This document shows, in pieces, positions 35,730 to 46,600 of a DNA stretch of 64,000 bases; the first letter of the stretch is position 1; every line of letters starts with the position of its first letter. The notes beneath the pieces were generated by a model. That model was not told the DNA's origin. It did not search any database and saw only the letters and a list, made by a program, of their open reading frames with translations. The position numbers and the translations under genes are program-made. The DNA comes from Phycisphaerae bacterium RAS2 (GTDB lineage: Bacteria; Planctomycetota; Phycisphaerae; UBA1845; UTPLA1): the NCBI GenBank assembly GCA_007753915.1, contig CP036352.1:3597306-3661305 (forward strand), read 5' to 3'.

Positions 35730-38222
35730 TTAACGCTTTGCTTCCAGTGCGACCTCTTCGGGCGCAGCGCCTTGCCGAATCGTGTAATGCCCTGCCTTCA
35801 GATTCTCGTAACGTGTTTGGACAACTGGTTGGTCAGCGAAGCGCGCATCGGGCCACACGATCGACAATTTATCAATCTGATCCGCATCGCCCAATCCGAT
35901 CAGCACTCGAAGCGTTGACTGCGACAGCCGCCCGCTTCCGGCGGCAACGGTTCGCACAACGGTGCGCCCGCCGATCACCGCCTCGATCCTCGCTCCAATC
36001 GCATCGCGATTGCATCGTTCGCCGACCAATTGCAGCGAAACACGTCTGCCCGCGCTGCGAAGCCCATTTCGCACGAGCCGCGGCCCGGTCGCGTCTCCCG
36101 AATTGACCCATACGTCTAAATCGCCATCGCGGTCCCAGTCCACCGCCACCACCGAGCCGATCGCCGCCGCGCCCCCGACCCCAAGCGTGGACACATCGCA
36201 GAACTGACCGCCTCCGAGATTCAGGTACACGGCGGTCTGCTCGCTGCCGGCCCATCCACCACCCTTGCTCATCCAACTCCTTAACTTCGCCAATGCGCGG
36301 TGGCCCTCCGCGAGTCTCCCCGGATCGCCCAGCGCATCGGCAACGCGTCGCCAGAAGTAGCTCGCCGCTTCGCCGCCATGGGCAACCGATAAGACTCCAT
36401 TCGTGACAAACAAATCTTCCAGTCCGTCGCCATTGAAGTCGATCAGCGTCGCCCCGCTCGTCCAGCCACCCAGGCGAACGCCCGATTCGTCGGCGCGATT
36501 CAGGAACGTGCCCTTCCCCTGATTGACATACAACCCGTTGCCCTGCGGAAGCCGTTGCACGGCGACGCGCGACGCGGGATCCGCATCCTCCATGAAGCGA
36601 GGCTGAAAAACGATCCGGCTGCCCTCCGGACTGAACACATTGCCCGCGAACAGATCCAGATCGCCGTCGCCGTCAAAATCAGCCCAGCAAGCCGTGCAGC
36701 CGATGGCGGCAAGGTCCAATCCGCTCTGCGCGGTCACGTCGACGAATCGCCCACCGTCGCAGCGAAACAACCGCCCGCTCGCGAACTCCGAGGCGACGTA
36801 CAAATCCGCGTCGCCGTCGCCGTCATAGTCCGCCCACGCCGCCGCGGAAGAAAATCGATGGTTGCCGCGACCAAGCCCGACCGCCGCCGTGGCATCGGCG
36901 AAACCGCGCGGGCCATCGTTGCGAAGCAGCACATCGGCGGGGCCATTCGTTGCGTCATGGAGCGGCTGGGGCATCGGGCCGTCAACGAGCCAGTCGAAAC
37001 TGCGACACGCGTACACATCCAGATCGCCGTCGAGGTCATAGTCCGCCGCCGCCAGTGAGCCGAACCGCCCCGGCCCGGTCGCCAGGTGCGCGTGACGCTG
37101 CGTGAATCGCCCGCGCCCGTCGTTCTCATAGAAAACAACCGTCGCGCCCGTGGACGCGACCAGGTCCGTGTCGCCGTCGTTGTCCCAATCGATCAGCAGC
37201 ACGCCGCCCGTGTCGTCGGTCCAGTCCACACCGGCCTCGCGCGCCGCCTCGCGCACGCCGCCGTCGGCCTGTTGCAGCAGAAGTTGATTCGGCTGCCCAG
37301 CCCCCATTCCCACGTACACATCCTCAAGCCCGTCGCCGTTCACATCGCCGATGGCGAGACCGAGATCCGATCGATGCGGACTGTTTGATGCAGACGGCGG
37401 ACCGGGCTTCGGCTTCTGATTTTTCATTAGCTCGGTTGCCCGCGCACCGTTCAGCATCGCTCCCTCGGCCCGAAGCTCGTCGTAACCCATGACCAGGATC
37501 GAGACAATCCGCGGCATTGGCGAGCGAGGCAACCGATCACCTGCCTTTGGAACGGGTTCCATGTTCCCCGAACATGCTTCCCCTGCTTCTTCCTCCGTCT
37601 CCCACACCCACGACACCGCCCAGCGAGCGTTCTGCTGCACGCGCGACGATCCGTCGCCGCTGTCCACGCGCACGATCACATCCGTCGCAAAATCCGTCGC
37701 CGAGTTGGAGATGATGCCGGCCACGCGAAAATCAAATTGAAGCGGGCGCTGCGCATCGGAATCCCCTGCGTCGGAATAAGGTCCGCGCGCGTTCTGGTCG
37801 ATCGCGCCATGCGGTGCAAGGAACGCCTCAAACGCCGCGCTCGGCGGCGTGCGCCCGATCGACTCCGGCCGACCCCGAAACCGCTCCACGTGAATACCAA
37901 GCAAGCGCGTCGTTTCGCGCGGCTCGGGCCGCAGCGGCGGTAACAGACACCTGTCAAATAGCTCCGCCTCGGCCGCTGGAGGAAGCGTCCCCACCTCGGT
38001 CAGCACCGCCCCCAGCCGGCAAAGCTGCGCCAGCGCCGCCTCGGCCTGCACTTCGCTCGTCCAGCCGTCCGCAAGGGCGGTGGGGAGATCGGAAGGGCCT
38101 TCAGGAATCTCTCCGACCGGCTGTTCGGAATGCGGCCGTTCGCAGCCGCTCAACAGAAGTGCGAAAAAGAGCATCCAGTGCGCAAACAGGGAAAACTGAC
38201 CGGCCCGTGACGATTGACGCAT
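35730..38222 (-). CDS. FG-GAP repeat / ASPIC-UnbV lipoprotein
   Basis: An 830-residue outer-envelope lipoprotein: lipobox FFALLLSGC, a region of about 200 residues I do not recognise, then a beta-propeller of FG-GAP repeats with calcium loops (GDVNGDGLEDVYVG, IDWDNDGDTDLV, ADYDLDGDLDVYAC, ADYDGDGDADLYVA, ADFDGDGDLDLFAG, IDFNGDGLEDLFVTNG, VDWDRDGDLDVWVNSG), and the C-terminal ASPIC/UnbV domain (VSLQLVGERCNRDAIGARIEAV, VRTVAAGSGRLSQS, VLIGLGDADQIDKLSIVWPD). UnbV-type proteins are exported and abundant in planctomycetes; function is poorly known (surface binding or adhesion is suspected). The ATG at 38222 has only a weak ribosome site but provides the positive N-region of the signal peptide. Confidence 0.82.
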   Translation of the reverse strand: MRQSSRAGQFSLFAHWMLFFALLLSGCERPHSEQPVGEIPEGPSDLPTALADGWTSEVQAEAALAQLCRLGAVLTEVGTLPPAAEAELFDRCLLPPLRPEPRETTRLLGIHVERFRGRPESIGRTPPSAAFEAFLAPHGAIDQNARGPYSDAGDSDAQRPLQFDFRVAGIISNSATDFATDVIVRVDSGDGSSRVQQNARWAVSWVWETEEEAGEACSGNMEPVPKAGDRLPRSPMPRIVSILVMGYDELRAEGAMLNGARATELMKNQKPKPGPPSASNSPHRSDLGLAIGDVNGDGLEDVYVGMGAGQPNQLLLQQADGGVREAAREAGVDWTDDTGGVLLIDWDNDGDTDLVASTGATVVFYENDGRGRFTQRHAHLATGPGRFGSLAAADYDLDGDLDVYACRSFDWLVDGPMPQPLHDATNGPADVLLRNDGPRGFADATAAVGLGRGNHRFSSAAAWADYDGDGDADLYVASEFASGRLFRCDGGRFVDVTAQSGLDLAAIGCTACWADFDGDGDLDLFAGNVFSPEGSRIVFQPRFMEDADPASRVAVQRLPQGNGLYVNQGKGTFLNRADESGVRLGGWTSGATLIDFNGDGLEDLFVTNGVLSVAHGGEAASYFWRRVADALGDPGRLAEGHRALAKLRSWMSKGGGWAGSEQTAVYLNLGGGQFCDVSTLGVGGAAAIGSVVAVDWDRDGDLDVWVNSGDATGPRLVRNGLRSAGRRVSLQLVGERCNRDAIGARIEAVIGGRTVVRTVAAGSGRLSQSTLRVLIGLGDADQIDKLSIVWPDARFADQPVVQTRYENLKAGHYTIRQGAAPEEVALEAKR

Positions 38223-38312
38223 AAGAAGAACCCGCTCGACGCGCGGATTCCACGCGCCGAACGGGCCATCGTATCCGATGCAACGTTGCGATGCGCTCGC
38301 ACCGCGATAGTC

Positions 38313-38336
38313 TGGTGGGCAATGCCCACTCTACGG
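38313..38336. repeat. REP-like palindromic element
   Basis: TGGTGGGCAATGCCCA followed by CTCTACGG, a palindrome GGGCA(A)TGCCC with a short tail. Close relatives occur at 42566-42715 in the opposite orientation. It lies between two exported-protein genes. Confidence 0.5.
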
Positions 38337-38337
38337 A

Positions 38338-41300
38338 CTACGGCCCCATCACGATTCCTTCCACCATGCCCTTCACATCCAACCCGTTCGCGGCCCCGTC
38401 GCAGTTCACATCCGCCGTCAGCGTGTGATACGCTTCGTGCGGCATGCCCAGGAGCGCGGCCACGAACGGCTCGATGTCTTCCATGTCCGCGATGCCGTCG
38501 CCGTTCACATCGCCAAGCTGCTCGTTCTCGCACGGCACGACAGTGCGGATCCGCTGGCGGCCCGCCGCGTCGTGGACCCCGTCGCCGTCGCTGTCGAACT
38601 CCAGCACCAGCTCGATCGGCGCGAACGTCTCATGGGCCACGATCCCGACACCGATCGGCAACTTAATCGGCACGCCGATCGGCAGCGCAATCACTCGCAG
38701 CACCGGCTCGCCCGGCGGCAATCCATCGAGGCTCACCGCCTCCATGTCTGCCACCTCGCCGCCGGCTCCATCGGGAATCACGGCCCGGATCGAGAACTCC
38801 AGCATGCCGCTCGGATCGGCTTCGTTGAGCAGATTCAACGTGTACTCCCGCTGCGTGCCGACGCGCTGCGTCGCTGTCGTCGGATTCTGCCACCAGTCGC
38901 CGCACCACCGCGGCGTCGCGCTGACCGTGTTCGTGCAGCCGAACGTCGCTCCCGTCGCGTTGTTCGTCACCGAGAGCTGGTAACACCCGGTCAAGTACGG
39001 CGGCGGATTCGGCAGCCCCACCGGCCGCGGTAGATTCACGCACACATTCACACACTGGCCGGCCGGAATCATCGCCGTCACACCGGCGGACGGTGAGAAG
39101 TTCATCGCCCCGATGTTGCTGCACCCCGCGCCGCCGATCGGTCCGGAGAGGTTCCACGTGTAGCTCTGCGGCGAGCCGGTGTAGTTGCAAATCTGGAAGC
39201 ACACCTGCTTGCTGACATCGCCTCGACAATACAGCACCGAGTTCGTGTAGCAGACTTCGCGGCACTTGCCGAGCTGCCCGGCCGTGAACAGGTCCACGAT
39301 CTCATTGTTGCCGAGCGACCGCCGGAAGAATTCAAACTCATCCAGCACGCCGTTGAGGAAGAGGTTGCCCGCCAGGATCGGCAATCGCTGGCCGAACACC
39401 AGCGCCGACGTGTTATTTACGCTGCCGGTGATCGCATTGTCGTTGAAGCTCTGCGCGACGCCGTCGACGAACAGTCGAATCACGTTTGCGCTGCCCGTGC
39501 CGCCCGACCCGTTGCGATATACCACCGCTGCCACGTGATGGCACTGGCCGTCGTTGATGAACGGCAGGCCCGTCGCGATGAAATTCCCGAACGTGCCCGA
39601 CGCCAACTGGAACGCCAGCCGACCGTTGAAGCTGAACATCGTGTAGCCGTGAACGTTGTTGCTCACGTCCACCGTGCGCTTATCCACAAACGGCTCCAGA
39701 CCCTGGCCCGTTGTGCGGATCCAGCCCTCGATCGTGAAGTTGCCCAGACCGAAGTTGATGTCCGCCGGACCCGGCACGTTCGGCACCGTCACGACGCCGT
39801 TCACGCCGTTGAACGCCAGCGCCCCGCTGCTCGAACAACTCGCCGCGCCGGCCGGCGTCACACCGCCCGACGGCGTCCCGTGATTCATGATGCCCGCGAT
39901 GTCATCAATCGGCGGCAGCACCGGGTTGTCGTCCATCGGCCACCAGTCCGCCATGTTCGCCGGCGGATGCTTGCAGTCGCACGAACAGCGATACCGAACC
40001 TTACCGTATTCCTGGGGCGGAATCGGCGGATCGTAATACCGCACGAGATTGCACAAACCGCTGTTGCTGCAACCGCCCGAGCAACGCACCGCGCCATTCA
40101 CCAGCACCGGGTGGCAAGGCGGATCGACCGGCGGATAACAATCACAATCCGACACTTGATAGTGGCCCGACCCCGCCGGGTACTCGGTGATCTCGATCGG
40201 CGTGCAGACTTCGCCATTCGGGCAATAGCCCGCGCACGTCGGGATGCATGTCCCCGGTTGATCCGGATTGCAGTAAGATGTCAAATTGCAGGCCGGTGGC
40301 GGTGTCTCGCAGTCGCACCAGTACCGCACCGACCCGTCAGAGTTCTGCGACGTTTGCATCTCACAGGTCTGGCCCACCACGGGGCAACTGAACACGCACA
40401 TCGGTCCGGCCGGCCCCATCTCGACGCGGCAGAACTCCGGCCCGCACTCGCAGCGCGTGATTCGATACACACCGTCCGCGCCGAGCGTGATTTCCTTCGG
40501 CTGACACAACGTGTCGCCGCCCGGGCACCCATTGACGCACGTCATGCCCTGTGGGTCGGGCTGGCACACCGGCGGGTTCACCGCCACCGGGCATGGAATC
40601 TCCACATCGCCGAGCTGCGTCTTATCGCCGACCGTCGTGTCCTGATCGAGGTCGATCATGATCGACTGATTGGTAAGCGGGCTGCCGCCGTTGGCCTTCT
40701 CTCCAAGAATTCCATATACGTACAAGTCCACACCCGGATCGGGCGGCAGCTTGATCGCGTCCGCCGTGCACCAGACCTGCACGCGATTGTTCGCTGTATT
40801 GGGCACGTCGTAGTCGTAATCCGTGCCGCCTGCCGAACTGTCCTGAAGACTATTGATGACCGAGCCGGTCAGGAACGTATTGCCCGACGCAGCCCAGCCG
40901 CCGCCGCCGGCCGGATTGGGCGGCGAGTAGCAGAATTGCAGCAGGCGGCTCTGATGCGCTCCGGTGTAGATGTCGTTCGGGCCGCCGAAGGTGTGCATGG
41001 TGCGCTCGGCGACGATCATGCAACACGAGGCCGAGGGCGCATTCGGCGCGGTGAAGCTGATGTCGCTGACCGGGCTGGACCATGGATTGGGCTGGTTTTG
41101 GTACATCGGCAGGATGAGTTCGAGTTGCTCCGTGCCCGCGATCGGACGGCCGATGTTCGGTCCCGAGGCCGTGAGTCCGACGGACCAGATTTCATTGTCG
41201 TACGCCGCACTCTGGCTGGAGCCGTCTTCGCGCCAGATGGAGTAATACAACCGTCGCGTATAGTTCGGTCCGCCGCCCTGGGGATCCGTGTGCGTTTGAA

Positions 41301-42540
41301 CGGCCCAGACGCGCTGACCGCGCTGGGTGATGGGGTGCGGCGTGATGGGCACCATGCCGTTGGGGTCGGGCGGCGGCGACCCGGCCAGCACGATGCCGGT
41401 CGCGTGGTTCCACGTCGACAGCACCGTCGCCGACGGACTGATCTGATAAATACGCCCGTCTTCAAAGTTGGACACGTAGAACGAGTGCAGCCCGCAGTCG
41501 TAGGTCAGATTGCCCAGACCCGGCCAGCATTCGGTGCCGGTGCAGCCTGTGAACATCGCGTTCGGCAACGTGATCCAGTGCGCCGCCACGCCCGTGTTCG
41601 TGTCGATCTTATAGATCGCGCCGGCCGCGCCGCCGGGAACCGTACCGATTGCGTCGGTGCCTGGGCCGAGTGTGGAGTAGATCGCCGTGTGCGCAAGATA
41701 AATGTTGCCCAGATCATCCAGCGTTACACCGAAGACCGTGCCCAAATCGGTCTTGAGCCACTTCTGCGCAGCCGACGGTGCATAGAAATTCGTGAACCAG
41801 TTGTCGGCGACCGTCGCGCCGGACTGGCCGGAAATGTTCATCACGTTCACAACCGGCAACACCGTGCTGGTGAAGTAGTCAAACCCTTCGTGCGTCGCGA
41901 CCGCCACCGACCCGGGGAACGTCGACGGAGGAAGGAAATTCGGCTTCTTGCCGCAGCAATCATCGCACGCCGGCGGCGGGCAGGCCGTCCCCGCGCATTG
42001 AATCGTGAACGTCCCCGCCGCAGGCGTCGTGCCCGGCTTCGTCCCGATTCGGATCAGGTATTGCTGCCCACACACCACCTCGCAATCCAGATACGTCTGC
42101 ACGCCGCACGGCGGCGCATTCGGCGGAAACGGCGGCGGAGCAATCGAATCATCCGAGCAGCAAAGCGGCGGCGCGCTCGGCGGCAGCCCCGGGCATGTAC
42201 AGCCATTTGTATAAAACGCGATCTTCGTGTCGGCCGTGGTCTGGCCGCACGTGTGAATCTGGATCAACCCGGTGCACGTCGCCGTCCAGCAGAACCACAC
42301 GTCATGCTCGAACGCGAGCTGTCCCGGCTGCCCGCACCACGCGTCCTGCCCTTCGGCGCTGGTCGTCGCCGTGGTCAGATCAAAGTTGAAGACGCCCGTG
42401 CCCGAGATCGACGTCGGCGAGCTGCATTGATCGCCCGCTTGCACCGGCGAGGCCATCATCAGCATCACCGCCGTCATGCCCAACGCCGAAAAATTCCGCC
42501 GCAACGAATTCATCCTGAACATGCTTCGCTCCAATGACAT
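38338..42540 (-). CDS. Large exported LamG-domain protein with dockerin tail
   Basis: A 1400-residue secreted protein. Signal peptide NFSALGMTAVMLMMASPVQAG, then a beta-rich domain with CxxC pairs (residues about 20-150), a long region resembling a sequence of beta-propeller blades (GDVTLDDLGNIYLAHTAIYS-like segment and FYVSNFEDGRIYQIS), a cysteine-rich middle of repeated units of about 45-60 residues (each ending in CDC or CxCxP, such as YQVSDCDCYPPVDPPC), a LamG/concanavalin-like domain at about 860-1090 (FTIEGWIRTTGQ, LFVDGVAQSFND, LDEFEFFRRSLG), a further beta domain, and a dockerin-like module at about 1340-1400 (GDVNGDGIADMEDIEPFV, ADVNCDGAANGLDVKGMV). GAGGA 7 bases upstream supports ATG 42540. 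Probably binds carbohydrate or an extracellular partner. Confidence 0.8.
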   Translation of the reverse strand: MSLERSMFRMNSLRRNFSALGMTAVMLMMASPVQAGDQCSSPTSISGTGVFNFDLTTATTSAEGQDAWCGQPGQLAFEHDVWFCWTATCTGLIQIHTCGQTTADTKIAFYTNGCTCPGLPPSAPPLCCSDDSIAPPPFPPNAPPCGVQTYLDCEVVCGQQYLIRIGTKPGTTPAAGTFTIQCAGTACPPPACDDCCGKKPNFLPPSTFPGSVAVATHEGFDYFTSTVLPVVNVMNISGQSGATVADNWFTNFYAPSAAQKWLKTDLGTVFGVTLDDLGNIYLAHTAIYSTLGPGTDAIGTVPGGAAGAIYKIDTNTGVAAHWITLPNAMFTGCTGTECWPGLGNLTYDCGLHSFYVSNFEDGRIYQISPSATVLSTWNHATGIVLAGSPPPDPNGMVPITPHPITQRGQRVWAVQTHTDPQGGGPNYTRRLYYSIWREDGSSQSAAYDNEIWSVGLTASGPNIGRPIAGTEQLELILPMYQNQPNPWSSPVSDISFTAPNAPSASCCMIVAERTMHTFGGPNDIYTGAHQSRLLQFCYSPPNPAGGGGWAASGNTFLTGSVINSLQDSSAGGTDYDYDVPNTANNRVQVWCTADAIKLPPDPGVDLYVYGILGEKANGGSPLTNQSIMIDLDQDTTVGDKTQLGDVEIPCPVAVNPPVCQPDPQGMTCVNGCPGGDTLCQPKEITLGADGVYRITRCECGPEFCRVEMGPAGPMCVFSCPVVGQTCEMQTSQNSDGSVRYWCDCETPPPACNLTSYCNPDQPGTCIPTCAGYCPNGEVCTPIEITEYPAGSGHYQVSDCDCYPPVDPPCHPVLVNGAVRCSGGCSNSGLCNLVRYYDPPIPPQEYGKVRYRCSCDCKHPPANMADWWPMDDNPVLPPIDDIAGIMNHGTPSGGVTPAGAASCSSSGALAFNGVNGVVTVPNVPGPADINFGLGNFTIEGWIRTTGQGLEPFVDKRTVDVSNNVHGYTMFSFNGRLAFQLASGTFGNFIATGLPFINDGQCHHVAAVVYRNGSGGTGSANVIRLFVDGVAQSFNDNAITGSVNNTSALVFGQRLPILAGNLFLNGVLDEFEFFRRSLGNNEIVDLFTAGQLGKCREVCYTNSVLYCRGDVSKQVCFQICNYTGSPQSYTWNLSGPIGGAGCSNIGAMNFSPSAGVTAMIPAGQCVNVCVNLPRPVGLPNPPPYLTGCYQLSVTNNATGATFGCTNTVSATPRWCGDWWQNPTTATQRVGTQREYTLNLLNEADPSGMLEFSIRAVIPDGAGGEVADMEAVSLDGLPPGEPVLRVIALPIGVPIKLPIGVGIVAHETFAPIELVLEFDSDGDGVHDAAGRQRIRTVVPCENEQLGDVNGDGIADMEDIEPFVAALLGMPHEAYHTLTADVNCDGAANGLDVKGMVEGIVMGP

Positions 42541-43074
42541 GGTTCTGTCCTCAATCTGTGGCATGAGGCATTGCCCACCAAGGTTACTGTTTCGCCTTGC
42601 TGGTCCGCTGCTCCCTGTCGCCGTTGCGTGGGCACCGCCCATCAATGTTGCTGCTTCGCCTTGCCGGTCCGCTGTTTCCTGTCGCCGTAGGGTGGGCACC
42701 GCCCACCATCGACTGCTTCGAGCGACTTCTTCTGACCGGTCGGCCGCTCCTTAAGCAGCGTCGCGTCGCGGCGACACGCCGCAGCCATCTACCCATCCCA
42801 CCATCTCTAATCCGCCCCTGGGCCGCCGAATCTCTCACTTTGAGATTTGAGATTTCAAATTGCGTGAAGTTCGAGATACCCGGTCGGCCCAAATTCCGGC
42901 AGCCAGACGCTTCCCGATCAGTCGGACAATTGGCATAACTATCTGCAAATAATAATTTTATGCGCTATCACTGTGTTTCGGGACCATGCTCAAAAAATCG
43001 CTCCCCTCGTGGGGTATCATGGATTGGCACTTCTTACGTCTTCTTACGGGGGTTGCCACCGCCTTGGAACGATC
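42541..43074. other. Divergent intergenic region: tandem repeats and sigma-gene leader
   Basis: Holds the tandem repeat described separately (42566-42715) and a less GC-rich end with TTGGCA at 42930-42935 and TAATTT at 42953-42958, a 17-base-spaced but weak promoter candidate for the ECF sigma gene. No coding gene is supported. Confidence 0.5.
42566..42715. repeat. Tandem 64-bp repeat built on a REP-like palindrome
   Basis: Two full units (42587-42650 and 42651-42714) and a partial unit before them share CTG(T/C)TTCGCCTTGC(T/C)GGTC, then CCTGTCGCCGT and a palindrome such as GGTGGGCACCGCCCACC (42691-42707). It is the leader of the large LamG gene on the minus strand. The palindrome resembles the element at 38313-38336. 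Confidence 0.6.
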
Positions 43075-43674
43075 ATGGCCCTGTCCACGCGCACATCCAC
43101 ATCCCTGCTGATCGGCCTTTCCGAAGCTGAGAACGACGCCGTCTGGTCCGAGTTCGACGCGCGGTATCGACCGATCGTCACGGGATACTGCCTGAAGCTC
43201 GGTCTCACCGAGCACGAAGCGGCGGACGTCGCCCAGGAATCGCTGATGCGCTTTCTGGAGGAGTACCGCGCCGGGAAGTACGACCGCGAGCGAGGCCGGC
43301 TCCGCTCGTGGCTGATCGGGATCGTCAAGTATCGCGTGGCCGACCTGAAGCGCGCGAAGTTCGCCCGACGCGAGCTGCGCGGGGAGTCAGCCGTCATCGA
43401 TCTGCCGAACGATGACCAGCTCGATGCGCTGTGGGAGGCCGAGCGCTGCCATCAGTTGCTGCGCCAGGCGATCGGAGAGCTGCGCGGCGCATCGCGCCTG
43501 ACGGAGCGCACCGTGCGCGCCTTCGAAATGTTCGCCGTGGAGCAGAAGCCCGCGGCGACTGTCGCAGCGGAACTGGGCATCACGGTGCAGGACGTGTACG
43601 TCGCGAAGAACCGCGTCGCCGCGCGGCTGCGCGAGACCATCGAGCGCCTCGAAGCGCTCTTCGACGACCGGTGA
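43075..43674 (+). CDS. ECF-type RNA polymerase sigma factor
   Basis: A 199-residue sigma-70-family factor with the planctomycete-type N-terminus: SLLIGLSEAENDAVWSEFDARYRPIVTGYCLKLGLTEHEAADVAQE-like region 2 (given here only in outline; key pieces ARYRPIV, EAADVAQES, RLRSWLIGIVKYRV) and region 4 with a helix-turn-helix (TVAAELGITVQDVYVAKNRV). It directs RNA polymerase to a specific promoter set. The start ATG 43075 follows the family's usual first residues. The kinase gene begins four bases after its stop, so both are co-transcribed; the kinase N-terminus looks like a zinc-type anti-sigma domain, suggesting that the two proteins interact. Confidence 0.88.
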   Translation: MALSTRTSTSLLIGLSEAENDAVWSEFDARYRPIVTGYCLKLGLTEHEAADVAQESLMRFLEEYRAGKYDRERGRLRSWLIGIVKYRVADLKRAKFARRELRGESAVIDLPNDDQLDALWEAERCHQLLRQAIGELRGASRLTERTVRAFEMFAVEQKPAATVAAELGITVQDVYVAKNRVAARLRETIERLEALFDDR

Positions 43675-43678
43675 ACCG

Positions 43679-46600
43679 ATGGGCGAAACGCGCGCCGATG
43701 CAACGACTTCCTGCCCCGACCTCGCCGCGCTGGAAGAGTGGGTGCTGGGCGGCGAGTCCGATTCCGCGCTGGGTCGCCATGTCGAGACCTGCCGGCGATG
43801 CCGCGATTGTGTCAGCGAATTCCGCGCCAACAATCAACTCATCGCCCGCTTCGCCAGGCCCGGCGCGAACGATTCGCCACCCGCGACGACCATCTGGTCT
43901 TCCGTCGAACCGGCCGATCTGATCCTCGGCTACACCCTGGGGCCGGAGCTTCATCGCGGCGGGCAGGGCATCGTCTACGAGGCCGTGCAGAAGTCCACCA
44001 AGCGCCGCGTCGCCCTCAAGATGCTTCGCCCGGGCGCGCTCTCGACCGACAAGCAACGCCGCCGATTCGAGCGCGAAATCGAGCTCGTCGCCGGCATGCG
44101 TCACCCGCACATCGTTACCGTTTACGAGAGCGGTGACACCGCCGACGGTCGCCGCTACTTCGCCATGGAGCTGATTCGTGGCCAGCCGCTGAACGAAGCA
44201 TGGCAGCGGCGCCAAGACCCCGCATCGATCCGGCGACTCCTCGCGCTGTTCATTCAGATCTGCGACGCCGTGCAGTACGCGCACCAGCGCGGCATCATTC
44301 ACCGCGACCTCAAACCCGCGAACATTCTCGTCGATGAGACCGGCGCGCCGCACATCCTCGACTTCGGCGTCGCCAAGGCCCTCGGCGACGACCTGCACGA
44401 GGGGTTGCTCGCTACGCGCGCCGGCGAGTTCATGGGCACCTTCGCCTACGCCGCACCGGAACAGGTCGAAGGCCGCATCGACCAGATCGACACGCGTACC
44501 GACGTCTACGCGCTCGGTGTCCTGCTGTACGAAGCCCTTACCGGCGCGCTGCCCAGCGATGTCGATCGCCCACTCTCCGATGCCATTCGTGCCATCACGC
44601 ACGAGCCGCCGCGCCCGCCCTCGCAGCGAAACCCCGCGCTGGGCGACGAACTCGACACGATCGTATTGAAGACGCTTGAAAAAGATCGCGGCCGACGCTA
44701 CCAGTCCGCCGAATCCCTCCGACAAGACCTGGAGCGTTTCCTCCGCAACGAGCCGATCGACGCACGACGCGACAGCACCTGGTACGTCATGCGAAAGTCA
44801 CTCCTGCGTCACCGCGTCTCCGCGACCGTCGGAGCGGCCTTTCTCCTGCTCATCGTCGCCTTCGCCATTGTCACGGCCGTCAACCTGCGTCGCACCGCCT
44901 TCCAGCGCGACAAGGCCCTGCGCGCGGAAGACGCTGCGCGAAACTCTGCCGACCAGCTCGCCGTCGCGCTCTCACAAAGCAACATCGAACGAGGCCGCCT
45001 GATGGTGCGCACCGGCAACATCGCCTCGGCCGAAGATGTCCTCTGGCGGGAATTCCTCGCGCCGGGCGATTCCTCGTCCGCCGGCCTCGATTCCATCTCC
45101 GCATCCGTGCGCGCCGATCCGAATTCGTTCGACCTTCGCGATGCCTATTGGGCCTTGCGCGAGGCATACGTCGCAGGTCACTGCCGCGCGACCGTCGCTG
45201 CCGCCGACGACGAGATTCGCATGTCGCTCGCCGTTTCCCCCGCCGGCGATGCCTTTGCCACGGCCGGACAATACGGCAGCGTCCAGGTCTGGACGTTGCC
45301 TCTCTCCCCGACCGGCGAGCGGTTACGGCTGAAGGTGGACCCGGTGTACGCGGCTTCGTTCTGCGGTCCTGATCGTCTCGTGCTGCTTACCGCGCGAGAC
45401 AATTATGTCGCGCTCTGCCTGCTGGATGTCCGTTCCGGCCGGCTTGACACGATTGAGCCGCCGATTGCCGCACGGTCCGACCTGCGGCCCGGCGCCGTCA
45501 TTGCGAGCTTCAGCCACGATGGCCGGCGCGTCGCCATGCTGGACGGGCACGGTTTGGCGAGGATCTACGAGACTAGCAGCGGCACTCTGGTGGGCAACGT
45601 TCCCTACAACGCCGTCGGGCAAGTCACGGTCTTTGCCCTTAGCCCGACCGGCGATCAACTGGCGTTGGGCGGTCTGGATCATTTGATTCGCATCCATGAC
45701 GTGGCGCGCGGCGTGGAGACTCGGCGCATTCGAACGAGCCCCCCGAATCCCTTCCGATACATCGCCGCCATGAGTTTCAATGCCGATGCAACCCAGCTCG
45801 CGGTCGGTTGGGGCGAAGGCGGCGTGGAAGTGTGGGACCTTGTCTCGGGAGCGAGGGTCGCGAACCTGCGCGAACACACCTATGGCGTCACAACCGTCGG
45901 ATTCTCGCCCGATGGTCGACAGCTGATCACGGGTGGACACGACAAATCACTGATCATCTGGGAGCTGGCATCCAACCAGCGGTTGATGACATGCCTCGGT
46001 CACCGATCGACCGTGCTCCAAGCGGCTTTCGCCGCGGACCGAAGCACACTTCTCTCCGTCGGGCTGGATGGCCTCATCAAGGAGTGGGACACGCAACCCG
46101 TGCCGAGCATTCAACGCCTTGCCGGCCACGACGCCGCGTCGTTCGGCGTGCAGTTCAGTCGCGACGGCGGTCTCATCGCATCGGCCGGCGCGGGCCCGGA
46201 CAATCGCGTTCGCGTTTGGAACAGCCGGACCTTGGCGCGAACCACGTCGGCGGAAAAGCACCGCGAAGCCATCGGCGGCATCGCGCAGCTGGGGTCGCTC
46301 GGTGCGATGGCATCGGTGGGCTACGACGGCGAAATGCGCGTCTGGGACGTACGGCCTGCCGGGGATGGCCCGCCGCGACTCACCCTGCGACGCACGATCG
46401 GCACGGGTATCAAGGTGCCTTCATTTGTCACCGCAAGCCCCGACGGGAAATGGGTTGCATCCGGCGGGTATGAGAATCGAGTCTCCATCTGGAGGACCGC
46501 CGATCTCTTGCAAGACGCGCCGCGCCCCCCGTCGCCCGTCCATTCAATCCACGGGCCGTCCCACCGCACGCCTTGCGCCGCGTTCAGCCATGACGGCCGC

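Noticed and set aside
39535-42537. A 1000-codon open frame on the plus strand, opposite the large LamG gene
   Set aside because: It is the antisense of a gene with clear domains, signal peptide and dockerin tail. Its own translation is Arg/His-rich without motifs, typical of GC-rich shadow frames.
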